A DNA stretch of 64,000 nucleotides. Source: CAWHJN01 sp963829705. GTDB lineage: Bacteria; Bacteroidota; Rhodothermia; Rhodothermales; BA12. Under the pieces are notes generated by a model that searched no databases, had not been told where the DNA came from, and saw only the letters and a list, made by a program, of their open reading frames with translations. Each line of letters begins with the position of its first letter. The stretch's first letter is position 1. Shown piece by piece: positions 54,124 to 64,000 of this stretch. The DNA lies in contig CAWHJN010000005.1 in NCBI GenBank assembly GCA_963829705.1, positions 930,001-994,000 on the forward strand. Direction: 5' to 3'. Both the position numbers and the translations under genes were made by a program.

Positions 54124-57100
54124 TCAGCGGCGCTCCGCGGGCGCGTCGGGGCTGCCGAGGAGATCGATTTCGGCGCGCAGGCGGGCGGCTTCGTGGAGCG
54201 CGTCCACGGCGGCAGCCTGCGTCTCGAGCAGCGCCGTCTGTGCGCGGAGGACTTCGAGGTACGAGGCCTCGCCGAGCGCCCGCAGGCGGAGGGCGATGCG
54301 GTAAGCTTCTTCGGCCTGCGGCAGCAGCCGTCCGGCGAAGGCCTCGGCCTGCGCGCGGGTGGCCATCCACGCAGCGTAGCGGCTCCGCAGGCGCGTGCGC
54401 AGCCCGAGGGCCACCCGTTCGCGTTCCGCCTCGGCCCCGACCACGGCGGCCTCGGCGGCGCGGTCCGGCCCCCGGTTGAACAGGCGGAAGAGCGGCACCT
54501 CCAGGCGGATGCCGCCCGCGAAATAGCCACCCCGCCCGCCGAGCGTCTGGTAGGCCGCCTCGATGCTCGGCGTAGGCCATTTCTCCACGGCCACGACCCG
54601 CCTCTCGGCGCGGGCGACGGCCACGGCAGCTCCGGCGGCAGCCAGCGCGGGGAAGGCGTCCAGCCGGGCTTCGAGTACGTCCAGCGGCGGGGGGGCGGGC
54701 TGAGCGTCAGCACGCCTTCCGCCCGCACGGGCGCGCCGGGGGCGAGGTCGAGCAGCGTCCGCAGCACTGCCGCTGCCGACTCGAATGCCCCCGCCGATGC
54801 CGCACGCTCGCGTTCCGCCTGGGCCACCGCCACGCGGGCCTGCAACGCTTCGAGTACGCCCGTCTCGCCCAGCCCCTGCCGACGCTCGGCGGCGGCGGCA
54901 AACGCCTGCGCGAGTACCAGCGCAGAGTCGGCGAGCGCCAGGCGCGTCTGCCCGGCGAGCAGATCCACGTAGGCGAGGTCGGCGTCGAGCAGCACGGCGC
55001 GGCGGACGACGGCATGCTCGGCCTCTGCCTGCTCGATGAGCTTCTGGGCGGCGCGGCGGCGGGCGGTGAGGACAGGCGGCAGCGGAATCGTCTGCGCCAC
55101 TCCCCCAGCGGTTTCACGCTCAGCGGTCACGTCCGCAATGGGCTGCCCATCGACGGTGGCGAACACCTCCGTTGCGGGCAGCAGGCCCGCCGACGAACGC
55201 AACGCCGCCGCCCGCTGAAGCGCTGCCAGGCTCCGCTGGAGGGAGGGAGCAACGTCGAGCACCCGCGCCCGCACGACCGACTGCGAGAGCGGCCCCGTGA
55301 GGTTGCCGGGCACGTCCTGCGCTTGCGCCCGCCCGGCCGCGCCGAGCAGGGCCAGCAGCGCGATCCCCCACACGGCTCCTCCACGTCCGGGCGGACGGGT
55401 AACGGCAAAATACCCGTTCTCGTAGGGAGAATCGGCCGCGTCGAGGCCTGCTTCGCCCGGCGGCGTGAAAAGCTCGGCCTCCACGTCTTCGGGCTCAGGC
55501 TGCTGCCACTGCACCCTTCGTCCACCAAACCAACCGTAGACGATGGGCAGCACGAACAGCGTCAGGAGCGTCGAGGAGACGAGCCCGCCGATGACGACGG
55601 TGGCCAGCGGGCGCTGCACCTCGGCTCCGGCGCTTCGCGCGAGCAGCATCGGCACGAAGCCGAGCGCCGCCAGCGTCGCCGTCGTCACCACGGGCCTGAG
55701 CCGCTCGTCGGCCCCGGCGAGGATGGCGTCGCGCCGCGTCAGGCCTTCGCCCTCGAACTTGCGGAAGGCCGCCACCATGACGATGCCGTTCAAAACAGCG
55801 ATGCCGAAGAGGGCGATAAAGCCCACGCCCGCCGAGATCGAGAACGGCAGCCCGGCGACGAACAGCGCTGCCACGCCGCCGATGACGGCCATCGGCACGC
55901 ACAGGAAGATGAGCACGCCCAGCCGCGCGGAGCGGAACGCCTGGAACAGCAGGAAGAAGATGAGCACGAGCGCCAGCGGCACGACGAGCGCGAGCCGCCG
56001 CGAGGCGTTCTGGAGGTTCTCGAACTGCCCGCCGTACGCGATCCGGTAGCCCGGCGGCAGGTCGACTTGCGCGGCGATCTGCGCCTGCACGCTTTCGACG
56101 AACGAGGCCACGTCGCGCCCGCGCACGTTGGCCTGCACCGTCACGTAGCGGCTGCCTTCGTCGCGCGAGATCTGCGCCGGGCCTTCCTCGACGGCCACGC
56201 GGGCGAGCACTTCGAGCGGCACGCGCGCACCCGTGGGCGTGGCGACGAGCGTCTGCCGGAGTGCTGTAACGCTGCCTCTGGCGTTTTCGCGGTAGCGCAC
56301 CACCAGGTCGAACCGCCGCTCGCCCTCGTAGATCGCCCCTGCCACGCGCCCGCCCACCGCCGTCTCGACGAGGTCGTTGATGTCGGCGGGGGTGAGGCCG
56401 TAGCGCGCCAGCACGGCGCGGTCGGGGCGGACGACGAGTTGCGGGAAGCCGCTCGTCTGCTCCACGGACACGTCGGCCCCGCCGGGCGTGGCGCGCAGGA
56501 TCGCCGCGACGCGCTCCGCCGCAGGGTTCATCACGCCGAAGTCCTCGCCAAAGAGCTTCACCGCCACGTCGCCGCGCGCGCCCGCGACGAGTTCGTTCGT
56601 CCGCATCTCGATGGGCTGGAGAAACTGCACGCCCGCGCCGGGCACGTCCTCGACGGCCTCGCGCATCGCCTCGACGAGTTCGGCCTTCGTGCGTCGCCGC
56701 CCGGCCACCTCGGGCCACGCGTCGCGGGGTTTCAGGATGATGTACGCATCGGCGATCTCGACGCCCATCGGGTCGGTGGAGACTTCGGGCCGACCGGTGT
56801 TGGAGACGATGGTCTCGACCTCATCGAAGGCCGCGACGCGCCGCTCGACTTCGCCCGTGATGGCGAGCGACTCCGTCAGCGACACGCTCGGCAGCCGGAG
56901 GATCTGCATCGCCACGTCGCCTTCGTCGAGGCGTGGGAGAAACTCGCCACCGAGGCGCGTGAAGCCGACGAGCGCCACGGCGAGCAGCAGGGCCGCCACG
57001 CCCACGATGAGTCTGCCGTGCGCCAGCGCCCGCCGCAGCGCGGGGCGGTAGACGCGGTGCAGCCACGCGACCACCGGCGCGTGCCGGATGGGCGCGCCGC

Positions 57101-58614
57101 CCTTCAAAAAGAGCGAGCACATCACCGGCACGTACGTCACCGACAGCAGCAGCGCGCCCACGAGCGCGTACGTCACCGTCAGCGCCATCGGCTGGAACAG
57201 CTTGCCCTCGATGCCCCGCAGCGTGAGGATGGGCAGGTACACGATGATGATGATGAACACGCCGAACTTGGCCGCACTCACCATCTCGACGGCCCCCGCG
57301 TACACGAGGCGCCGCATGCCGTCGTCTCCCTCGATGGGCCGCCCCTCGCGCTGATGTTTTGAAATGAGCCGCAGGATGTTCTCGACGATGATGAGCGAGC
57401 CGTCCACCACCAGCCCGAAGTCGATGGCCCCGAGGCTCATCAGGTTGCCGCTCTGCCCCGTGAGCACCATGCAGATGACGGCAAACAACATCGCCAGCGG
57501 AATGACGGACGCGAGGATGAGGCCCGAGCGCAGGTGCGCGAGCAAGAGCAGCAGCACGGCGATCACCAGAAGCGCTCCCTCGCCGAGGTTTTTCGCCACC
57601 GTCTTGATCGTGCGCGCGACGAGCTGGGTGCGGTCGTAGTACGGCTCGATGACGACGCCTTCGGGCAGCGACGCCTGGATCTCGGCGATGCGATCCTTTA
57701 CCGCGCCCACGACGACGCGGGCGTTGGCTCCTTTGAGCTGCAGCGTGAAACCCGTCACGACTTCGCCCTCGCCGTCACGCGTCGCCGCGCCGAAGCGGAT
57801 GGCGGGGCCGGTGGTGACCTCGGCTACGTCGCCCAGCAAAACCGGCGTGCCGCCCGCCGTCGTCTTCACGGCCGTCGCCCTCAAATCGTCGAGGCTCGTT
57901 GCCAGCCCCACCGAACGAACGGTGAGTTGCTCCGGCCCGGTTTCGATGTACGCGCCGCCGCCGGTGCCGCTCGACGCCGCTGCTGCATCGAACACGTCGC
58001 GCAGCGTGAGATTGTAGGCCGCGAGCTTTTCGGGATCGACGAGCACCTGGTACTGCTTGAGAAAGCCGCCGATGGCGTTGACCTCGGCCAGACCCGGCAC
58101 GCCGAGCAGTTGCCGCCGCACGATCCAGTCGTGGATGGTGCGGAGTTCCATCGGCGAGAGGCGGCCCGTGGTGTCGCGCACGACGTAGCGAAAAATCTCG
58201 CCCAGCCCCGTCGATACCGGCCCCAGTTCAGGCGTGTCCGCGCCGGGCGGAAGACTTTCTTCCGCCTCGCGCAGCTTTTCGAGGATGAGTTGCCGCCCGA
58301 AATACGTCTCCACATTCTCCTCGAACACGACCGTGACGACCGACAGGCCCGAGCGCGACAGCGAGCGCATCTCGACCACGTCTGGCAGCGACTTGAGCGC
58401 CAGTCTCGATGGGGAGCGTGACGAGTTGCTCGACTTCGAGCGGCGAGAGCGCGGGTGCCTGCGTGAGCACCTGCACCTGGTTGTTGGTGACGTCCGGGAT
58501 GGCGTCGATGGGGAGCCGGGTAAAGGCGTAGAGCCCTCCGGCGACGAGGGCCAGCGTGCCGACGAGCACGAGCGCGCGCTGGCGGAGCGCGAACAGGATG
58601 AGGTTTTCGAACAT
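54124..58614 (-). CDS. CusA/CzcA-type heavy-metal RND pump fused to a TolC-like domain, two frameshifts
   Basis: About 1496 residues when repaired. The RND part (about residues 1-1040) starts MFENLILFALRQRALVLVGT and carries the heavy-metal signature LGAIDFGLVVDGSLIIVEN, GGEFLPRLDEGD and LAALGFVPMLLARSAGAEVQ. A linker and an extra hydrophobic segment (AVWGIALLALLGAAGRAQAQ, about 55325-55385) follow. A TolC-type outer-membrane efflux domain is next, with coiled-coil repeats (LLAGQTRLALADSALVLAQA; AEERRQ-type helices). Such RND-TolC fusions are known in Bacteroidota. One extra base near 58400-58401 breaks the N-terminus. A G7 run at 54689-54695 breaks the TolC part. The metal is not certain; Cu, Ag, Co, Zn or Cd are candidates. 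Confidence 0.87.
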
Positions 58615-58731
58615 GAGCCTGGGTCCACTGCATGGAAAGAGGCAGCACGCCCACGCGGGCGGCTGCGGACGTGCAGGGCCACACCCCCACGGATGCGGCA
58701 GGCAGGCGCTGAAACGCGCATCTGCCGGGAC

Positions 58732-59073
58732 TCAGGCCAGCGGTACCGGGCCTGGAGGCGACGACTCGCCCTCGACGCGCACGGCGACGTACGCCGGATA
58801 TCCGTGCGCCAGCACACCCGGCGCGCCGACGGTCGGCAGCGCGGCGGTGGAGACGAACGTGACGTGGCACAGGCAGTCCGGCGCGGCGGCGTGGTGCGCA
58901 GAGGCCGGTGCGGCCGCGTCGGCGGGCGGGGCTTTGAGCGTGCCGTCGGCGCACGTCACGGGGACGGGCGCGGCCTCGTCGGCACAGCGCACGAGGTCCG
59001 TCGTCTCGATGGCGAGGACGACCATCAGCAGCGAGGCCAGCAGCGGGGCGATGTGGCGCAGCCTCTCCATCAT
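58732..59073 (-). CDS. Small Cys/His-containing exported protein upstream of the metal pump
   Basis: A 113-residue protein from the ATG at 59073 (or 59070). It has one hydrophobic segment (HIAPLLASLLMVVLAIETT), then a periplasmic part with Cys and His in CADEAAP, VTCADGTLK, SAHHAAAPDCLCHVTFV. The Cys/His clusters and its place 117 bases before the pump gene suggest metal binding or sensing (inference). I do not recognise the family. Confidence 0.6.
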   Translation of the reverse strand: MMERLRHIAPLLASLLMVVLAIETTDLVRCADEAAPVPVTCADGTLKAPPADAAAPASAHHAAAPDCLCHVTFVSTAALPTVGAPGVLAHGYPAYVAVRVEGESSPPGPVPLA

Positions 59074-59260
59074 GCCGTCCGTGCCTCGTCCTGCTCGCGC
59101 ACGCGCGCCGCGTCTCGCTGCATCAGCGCGGCGAGGGCAGCGGAGGCCGGAGGTGTGGAAGGGAGCATGGACACACGGTTGAGCGAGCATTCAAGGATAG
59201 GGGGTCCTTTCCACGCCGGGCGCGTGCGCCGCTGATTTGCGGAGGTCTTCACCCGGCGCG

Positions 59261-59863
59261 TCAGAACGCTTCTTTGGTGGACGGCAGCGCGTCCTGCTCG
59301 GCGCTCCGGTACACGGCTCCGCGCAGCGCCCGGGCCACGGCTTTAAAGACGGCCTCGACCTGGTGGTGCGCGTTGGTGCCGTAGAGCAGCGTCACGTGCA
59401 GGTTCATCCCGGCGTGCTCGGCGAACGAACCCCAGAAGTGCGCCACCATCTCGGTGGAGAAATCGCCCACGCGCTCGCGCGAGAAGGCGGCGTCGAAGTG
59501 GAGCGCGTAGCGGCCCGACAGGTCCACGACGGCGCGGGCGAGGCTCTCGTCCATCGGCACGTAGGCGTGGCCGTAGCGGGCCACGTGAGCCTTGTCGCCC
59601 AGCGCCTGTTTGAACGCCTGCCCCAGCGTGATACCCACGTCCTCGGCGGTGTGATGGTCGTCCACGTGCAGGTCACCGTCGCAGTTTACCTCCAGCCCGA
59701 AGCCGCCGTGCCGGGCGAACAGGTCGAGCATGTGGTCGAGAAAGCCGATGCCGGTGGCGTTGTCGTAAGCACGATTTTCGTCCAGACGGAGCGTGACGGC
59801 GACGCGGGTTTCGGCGGTTTCGCGGCGGACGGTGGCGGAGCGGGGAGCAAACGTGTCGGGCAT
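59261..59863 (-). CDS. hisB: Imidazoleglycerol-phosphate dehydratase
   Basis: It dehydrates IGP to imidazole-acetol phosphate in histidine synthesis. The ATG at 59863 gives 200 residues, the monofunctional form without the phosphatase domain. GIGFLDHMLDLFARHGGFGL and DDHHTAEDVGITLGQAF hold metal-binding His residues. The second set is HFWGSFAEHAGMNLHV and GTNAHHQVEAVFKAVARAL. It is about 14 kb away from hisH-hisA-hisF, so the pathway is scattered in this genome. Confidence 0.96.
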   Translation of the reverse strand: MPDTFAPRSATVRRETAETRVAVTLRLDENRAYDNATGIGFLDHMLDLFARHGGFGLEVNCDGDLHVDDHHTAEDVGITLGQAFKQALGDKAHVARYGHAYVPMDESLARAVVDLSGRYALHFDAAFSRERVGDFSTEMVAHFWGSFAEHAGMNLHVTLLYGTNAHHQVEAVFKAVARALRGAVYRSAEQDALPSTKEAF

Positions 59864-59930
59864 GAGGCAGAAGAATGGCGGGCCGCACAAAGTAGCGCAC
59901 GGCCCGCCCGCCTATCCACCCATTGGCGGT

Positions 59931-60887
59931 TTAGCGGAAGGGAAACGCCGTGATGCCGACGCGGAAGTAAACGCCGTCGTGCTGGGGTTCTCGCCGAAGA
60001 GGTCTGAAGCGTCCACCTGTTTCTCCCTGCGCCGACACCTCGCTGTACTCGCCCGACGAGACGTTCAGTTCACCGTGCAGCGCCAACGTGGGGGAGAAGA
60101 AGTACAGCACGCCGCCTCCCAAGCGTCCCGCAACGCCGGTGACATCGACATCCACCGAGCCTCCCGTACCGGTGGGAATCGGGAACGTGGCCGTCTGCTG
60201 CACACCGCTGATCTGTACGTACGGGCGAAGCTTCGACGCGGCGCTGCCAAAGTGGTAGCGGAGGCCGAGGCCGACTTCGCTGTGCGTGTAATTGTCGCCG
60301 TTCCTCGGGAGCCAGCGACGCCGCGCCCAGGTGCGCGAAAAGCGCGAAACCGGGGCGTGATGCCGTAGCCCAGCAAAATCGTCGCACCGCCGCCGCCCTC
60401 GGAATCCGATTCGGAGTCCACGCTGGTGGTGATAGACGTGTAGCCCAGCCCGAACTGCCCGAAAAAGCCATGCGTGTTCGACAGCATATTTCCGGTAGAA
60501 CGAAGTGACGGACGGCATACTGGTTACTGTTGCGGGGCCGCTCGCGCGCACGTCCTGCACGAGGCGGGCGAAGGCGGGCGGGTCAGTGGCGGGGTCGGTG
60601 CGGTAGCCGGGATCGACGCGCAGGAGGTTCCGCACGGCGTCCTGCGCGCCCGTCTGGTTGCCGTTGCCGAGGTGACTGAGGGCCATCAGCCGGTAGGCCG
60701 TGCGCTGCTCGGCCACGGGCAGGGCAGCCATGCAGCGTTCGAGCACGCGCACGGCGTCGTCGAAGCGGGCGTCGTCGTAGGCGTTCTGGCCGTCTGCGAG
60801 GGCGGTGGCACAGGTCGTCTGCGCGGTCGCGGCGGGTACGCCGGTGAGCAGCAGGATCACGAGAAGCAGGAGCAGAGAGCGGAGCAT
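59931..60887 (-). CDS. Outer-membrane beta-barrel protein with TPR-like N-terminus, three frameshifts
   Basis: About 317 residues. A signal peptide (LLLLLVILLLTGVPAATAQ) is followed by a helical TPR-like region (AYDDARFDDAVRVLERCMAA, YRLMALSHLGNGNQTGAQDA). A beta-barrel with alternating strands comes next: GFFGQFGLGYTSITTSVDSE, NYTHSEVGLGLRYHFG, ALHGELNVSSGEYSE and the C-terminal VYFRVGITAFPFR. The middle is out of frame between about 60500 and 60300. Three single-base insertions (near 60495-60530, 60345 and 60308) explain it and together restore the original frame, so the reading frame is open by chance. The family is uncertain. Confidence 0.7.
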   Translation of the reverse strand: MLRSLLLLLVILLLTGVPAATAQTTCATALADGQNAYDDARFDDAVRVLERCMAALPVAEQRTAYRLMALSHLGNGNQTGAQDAVRNLLRVDPGYRTDPATDPPAFARLVQDVRASGPATVTSMPSVTSFYRKYAVEHAWLFRAVRAGLHVYHHQRGLRIGFRGRRRCDDFAGLRHHAPVSRFSRTWARRRWLPRNGDNYTHSEVGLGLRYHFGSAASKLRPYVQISGVQQTATFPIPTGTGGSVDVDVTGVAGRLGGGVLYFFSPTLALHGELNVSSGEYSEVSAQGETGGRFRPLRREPQHDGVYFRVGITAFPFR

Positions 60888-60927
60888 GGTCGTGGGGAGA
60901 TGAGGGTGGAAAGAGGCGATCAAAGAA

Positions 60928-62777
60928 TCAGTTTTCGAGCACGATGCGGACGTCCTCCGTCGCGCCGGGGCGGATGGTGACGCGCCGCTCGGTGCTGCCG
61001 AGGGTGGGATGCACCGCGCGGACGACGTGCGGCCCGGCGGGCAGCGTGAGGGTGACGGCGGCGATGGTGTTGGAGGCGACCTTCTTGCCGTCCACGAACA
61101 CGTCGCCGTAGGGGCGCACGAGCACGCGCAGCGTGCCGCTCTGCGCGGGCGTGTTGGCGGGCGGCGCGCTGTCCTCCACCTTCTCGGACGCGGATGGCGT
61201 TGCGTGTGGCGTCTGCGCGGAGGCTGTGGCGGTGTTCAGCGCGTTCTGCAAGCCCGCCGCCAGGTCGCCCGCGACGGCGGGAAAGCGGTTCGCCACGGCC
61301 AGCCCGGCGCGGTAGTGGCGGGCGGCATCGGCGTAGCGGTCGCGGCGCTCCTGCACCGCGCCCCAGCCCCGGTACTTCTCGACGACGCGGCGCACGAGCG
61401 CGCGCGCCTGCGTGTTGCCCGGCTCGACGGCCAGTACCCGTGCCAGCACGTCGGCGGCGTTGGAGTCGGCGGGCGAGGTGAGGGCGTCGCGGGCGAAAAA
61501 GCGCTCGGCGCTCGCCAGCATCAGCACGGCGGGACGCGGCCCGGGCGCGGGCGCGAACGTAGGCACGGAGGGCGTTGGCGTGATGGGATCCTGCGCCTGC
61601 ATGGAGGCCTCTGCACGCCGAGCAAAATCGAGGGGTGGGGCAGCTTCTTCCTGCGCTGCAGGCTCGGAGTGGCACGTCGGTGGGAAGACGGCGGGCGGGT
61701 CAGCACGAACGCCAGCACGACCACCATCGTCACCGCCGCGACGCTCGCCCCCCAGACGGCTGGACGGCGGAGTCTCGGTGCGGAAGATGAGTTCGACGCC
61801 ACCGGCGCAAACTCCTCCGACCGATCCGCGATGCGGGTGGCGGGGGGCATCGGAGCCGTTGCGCTCAGGTTCTCGACGACGCGGGTGGCAGCGACACCAG
61901 CGGTTTTCGGTGGGGCCGAGGGCGTGAAGACGCGCGTCGGACCGGCGGCGCGCTCGGGCTTGGGCGGCAGCGTGAGGGCGGCGAGGGCGTCGCGGAAGGC
62001 GTCGGCGGAGCCGTAGCGATCGTCGGGTTTTTTGGCGAGGGCGCGGTCGAGCACGCCTTCGAGCGCCTCGGGGGCGTCGGGCAGGCGGGTGCGGAGGCGC
62101 GGCGGCGCTTCTTCCACCTGCGACCGCATCAACTCGAACTCGCTCTTGCTGTGGAATGGCACCTGCCCCGTCAGCATCTCGTAGAGAACGGTGCCCAGCG
62201 CGTACAGATCGGTGCGCCCGTCCACCTCGCTGCCTTTGACCTGTTCGGGAGCCATGTATTCGGCGGTGCCCACGGCGAAGCGCGTCCGCGTCACGCGCTG
62301 CCCGCCCAGCAGCCGGGCGATGCCGAAGTCCATGATCTTGACCACGCCGCGCGGCGTGAGCATCAGGTTGGCAGGCTTGATGTCGCGGTGGACGACGCCC
62401 TGCGCGTGCGCGTGGCCGAGGCCTGCGAGCGCCTGCATCACGAGCGGCACGGCGTCGGACGGGTGGAGACGGGCCTCGCGGCGCAGCCGGTCTTCGAACG
62501 TCTCGCCCTCGATAAACTCCATGACGAGGTAGAGGTGGTCGCCCTCGCGCTGGAGTGCGTAGACGCCCGCGACGTTGGGATGCTGGAGCCGCGCCACGGC
62601 CTTCGCTTCGAGCCGGAAGCGCTCGGCGAGGTCGGTGTTGCCTGCGAGGTCGGCTCGCAGCGCCTTGATGGCGACGGTGCGGTCGAGCATGAGGTCGAGG
62701 CCGCGGTACACCGTCCCCATGCCGCCCTCGCCGATGCGGTTGAGAATCTTGTACGAGCCGATGGTGTGGCCGGTCAT
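60928..62777 (-). CDS. Serine/threonine protein kinase with C-terminal PEGA domain, one frameshift
   Basis: About 616 residues when repaired. The cytosolic Hanks-type kinase starts MTGHTIGSYKILNRIGEGGM (glycine loop). The Lys is in RTVAIKALRADLAG, the catalytic loop is GVVHRDIKPANLMLT, DFG is in VKIMDFGIARLLGG and APE in AEYMAPEQVKG. One transmembrane helix (AVWGASVAAVTMVVVLAFVL) leads to an extracytoplasmic region with a TPR-like part. A PEGA domain follows (TLRVLVRPYGDVFVDGKKVA to the end). Near 61685-61705 the frame changes; the PEGA part is in another frame, consistent with one missing base. Alternatively the PEGA part is a separate gene starting at 61602. The ATG overlaps the PP2C stop as ATGA. 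Confidence 0.85.
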
Positions 62778-63667
62778 GGTTCCGTGGGATAAGGCGAGGC
62801 GACCTCGCGCGTGGGCCGCCCGGCGGCGCGGCGCGGCCCCTCGACGAGGCGGACGAGCCCGGCGGAGATGTTGTCGCTGCCGCCGCGCGCCTTCGCCAGC
62901 GCGACGAGCGCGTCGGCGGCCTGCTGCACGTCGGTGTGGCGAGCGAGGAGCGCTTCCAGTTCGCCCGGTGCGATGCCGTCGTGGAGGCCGTCGGAGCAGG
63001 CGAGAAACGTGTCGCCCGCCGCCAGGACGAGCGGCGCGTCGAGCACCTCGACCTCCACCGACGGACGGTTGCCGAGGGCCTGCAAGAGCACGTTGCGGTC
63101 GTCGTGGTGGGCGGCTTCGTCTTCTCGGATCATGCCTTTGCGCACCATCTCCTGCACGAGCGAGTGGTCGTGGGTGATCTGGCGCAGCGTGCCGCCGCGC
63201 AGCCGGTACAACCGGCTGTCGCCGACGTGCGCCACGAAGCCCTGCCCGTCGCGCAGCACGAGCGCCGTGACGGTCGTCCCCATGCCTTTGCGGTCGGGCT
63301 GCTGCCCGGCGTCCCAGACGGCGGCGTTGGCGCGTTCGAGCGCGTGTCGCAGCGCCACGTCGGGCGCGGCGTCGGAGGCGTAGTAGTGCTGGAAGATCGT
63401 CTCGACGGCCAGCGCACTCGCCACCTCGCCCGCGGCGTGGCCGCCCATGCCATCGGCCACGACGAGCAGCGCCCCGCGCCGCGCCCGCGGATCGTCGGCG
63501 TGCGGCTCCACGAACCGGATGTGGTCTTCGTTGGTGTCGCGCACGCAGCCTACGTCCGTCCGCAGGGCGGCTTCGAGGTGCCACGTGGGGGTCGCTGCCG
63601 TCGGTGCGGAGTCCACGCCCGTCGGCGCTGCCGGGCGTCGTTTAAGGAAGCTGAACAGTCCAGGCAC
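62774..63667 (-). CDS. PP2C-family serine/threonine phosphatase
   Basis: A 297-residue Mg/Mn-dependent phosphatase, the natural counterpart of the adjacent kinase. The GTG at 63667 is the best start (PGLFSFLKRRPAAP); no ATG is available. Metal and phosphate residues are in TDVGCVRDTNEDH, VVADGMGGHAAGEVAS, GMGTTVTALVL, VGDSRLYRLRG, LACSDGLHDGI and GSDNISAGLVRL, the PP2C motifs in order. The stop overlaps the kinase start (ATGA), and its own start overlaps the upstream gene by 26 bases. Confidence 0.92.
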   Translation of the reverse strand: MPGLFSFLKRRPAAPTGVDSAPTAATPTWHLEAALRTDVGCVRDTNEDHIRFVEPHADDPRARRGALLVVADGMGGHAAGEVASALAVETIFQHYYASDAAPDVALRHALERANAAVWDAGQQPDRKGMGTTVTALVLRDGQGFVAHVGDSRLYRLRGGTLRQITHDHSLVQEMVRKGMIREDEAAHHDDRNVLLQALGNRPSVEVEVLDAPLVLAAGDTFLACSDGLHDGIAPGELEALLARHTDVQQAADALVALAKARGGSDNISAGLVRLVEGPRRAAGRPTREVASPYPTEP

Positions 63668-64000
63668 GTCGGTTCGTGATGGTGACGGGGTGCGCGAACG
63701 TGCCCGCGTCGTGGTGAATGGTGAGGGTGTAGGTCTGCCCGAACGTGCCGGAGAACCACAGGCAGTCACTGCCCAGCGTACCCAGCCGCTGCCCGTCGGC
63801 GGTGAAGACTTCGGCGGTCTGCCCGCCCTGCGTCATCAAACAGACGCTGTCGGGCGCGGCGTCGGAGGTGGCGGGGACGAGGGCGGAGCGCGAATCGCCC
63901 TGCACGTCGCGGCGGAGGCCGGGCACGTCTCGCTCACCCCCCATCGTCGCCGCGCGCCACGTCAGCCCCGCCGTCGTCACGAGCGCCAGCGCGGCGGCGG
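63642..64000 (-). CDS. Unidentified protein, C-terminal part (runs off the window)
   Basis: About 119 residues are visible and the 5' end is outside the window. A hydrophobic stretch (AAALALVTTAGLTW) at the visible start could be a transmembrane or signal segment. The rest reads as a small beta domain (AEVFTADGQRLGTLGSDCLW, TLTIHHDAGTFAHPVTITNR). No family is recognised. It overlaps the PP2C start, so it belongs to the kinase/phosphatase operon and may be the first of its signalling proteins. Confidence 0.6.
   Translation of the reverse strand, partial: AAALALVTTAGLTWRAATMGGERDVPGLRRDVQGDSRSALVPATSDAAPDSVCLMTQGGQTAEVFTADGQRLGTLGSDCLWFSGTFGQTYTLTIHHDAGTFAHPVTITNRRAWTVQLP

Noticed and set aside
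52926..58817. One continuous frame joining the CusB-like adaptor to the CusA-TolC gene
   Set aside because: The join passes through out-of-frame TolC sequence and into the adaptor's own signal peptide and lipobox. The adaptor has its own ATG at 54095, and the continuity is accidental.
59070..59252. A 60-codon minus-strand frame whose stop overlaps the start of the small Cys/His protein
   Set aside because: The ATGA overlap is suggestive, but the product (SLNRVSMLPSTPPASAALAA and flanks) has no signal, domain or balanced composition, and no start site support.

Overview
The window is high-GC bacterial DNA. Gene content and style point to the Bacteroidota/Rhodothermota side of the tree, probably a Rhodothermales-like organism (inference). 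The clues are a TonB receptor with a carboxypeptidase-regulatory-like N-terminus, a small SusC-like plug lipoprotein, a propeller-type hybrid histidine kinase, a CusA-type pump fused to TolC, few Shine-Dalgarno sequences, and TAnnTTTG-like promoter elements. No rRNA, CRISPR array, transposase or phage gene is visible, and no stretch above 300 bases lacks a gene.

Layout. 1-1453 (minus): a lipoprotein gene coupled to the start of a TonB-dependent receptor that leaves the window. 1593-4566 (plus): queA, then the overlapping chain ispD-ispF-dedA. 4547-18206 (plus): the conserved translation/transcription block, tRNA-Thr, -Tyr, -Gly, -Thr, tuf, tRNA-Trp, secE, nusG, rplK, rplA, rplJ, rplL, rpoB, rpoC. 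The order tRNA-Thr/Tyr/Gly/Thr-tuf matches E. coli thrU-tyrU-glyT-thrT-tufB. 18362-22502: envelope genes (FxLYD-like protein, membrane protein, D-Ala-D-Ala dipeptidase, phosphodiester glycosidase lipoprotein, DUF4097 protein).

22610-34280 (plus) is a fatty-acid degradation cluster. A TetR regulator sits on a 29-bp palindrome that covers its own start codon. It is followed by acyl-CoA ligase, acyl-CoA dehydrogenase, FadN-type hydratase/dehydrogenase, thiolase, FadE-type dehydrogenase, a plug-domain lipoprotein and a DECR-type 2,4-dienoyl-CoA reductase. Together these could activate and fully beta-oxidise saturated and unsaturated fatty acids. 34424-42370: a GAF/PAS histidine kinase, M1 peptidase, surE, a small conserved protein, a flippase-like protein, lolA, a cysteine-poor Csp-like protein and a molybdenum-carrier-like protein. 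42395-45174 (minus): hisH-hisA-hisF and a small membrane protein. 45427-52013: DUF2339 protein, proC (minus) and a large hybrid histidine kinase. 52151-64000 (all minus): methyltransferase, CusB-like adaptor, CusA-TolC fusion, small Cys/His protein, hisB, an outer-membrane barrel protein, a Ser/Thr kinase with PEGA tail, PP2C phosphatase and a partial gene at the edge.

Two features cut across the window. First, many intergenic gaps hold degenerate tandem heptamers, often arranged as a purine-rich arm followed by its inverted pyrimidine-rich arm. Two loci are exactly 12 heptamers (84 bp), and the two-armed loci start at or just after the upstream stop codon. This is the best candidate for something undescribed. 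Second, nine genes are frameshifted at about fourteen points. Twelve of these fit single-base insertions, which suggests assembly error rather than gene decay.
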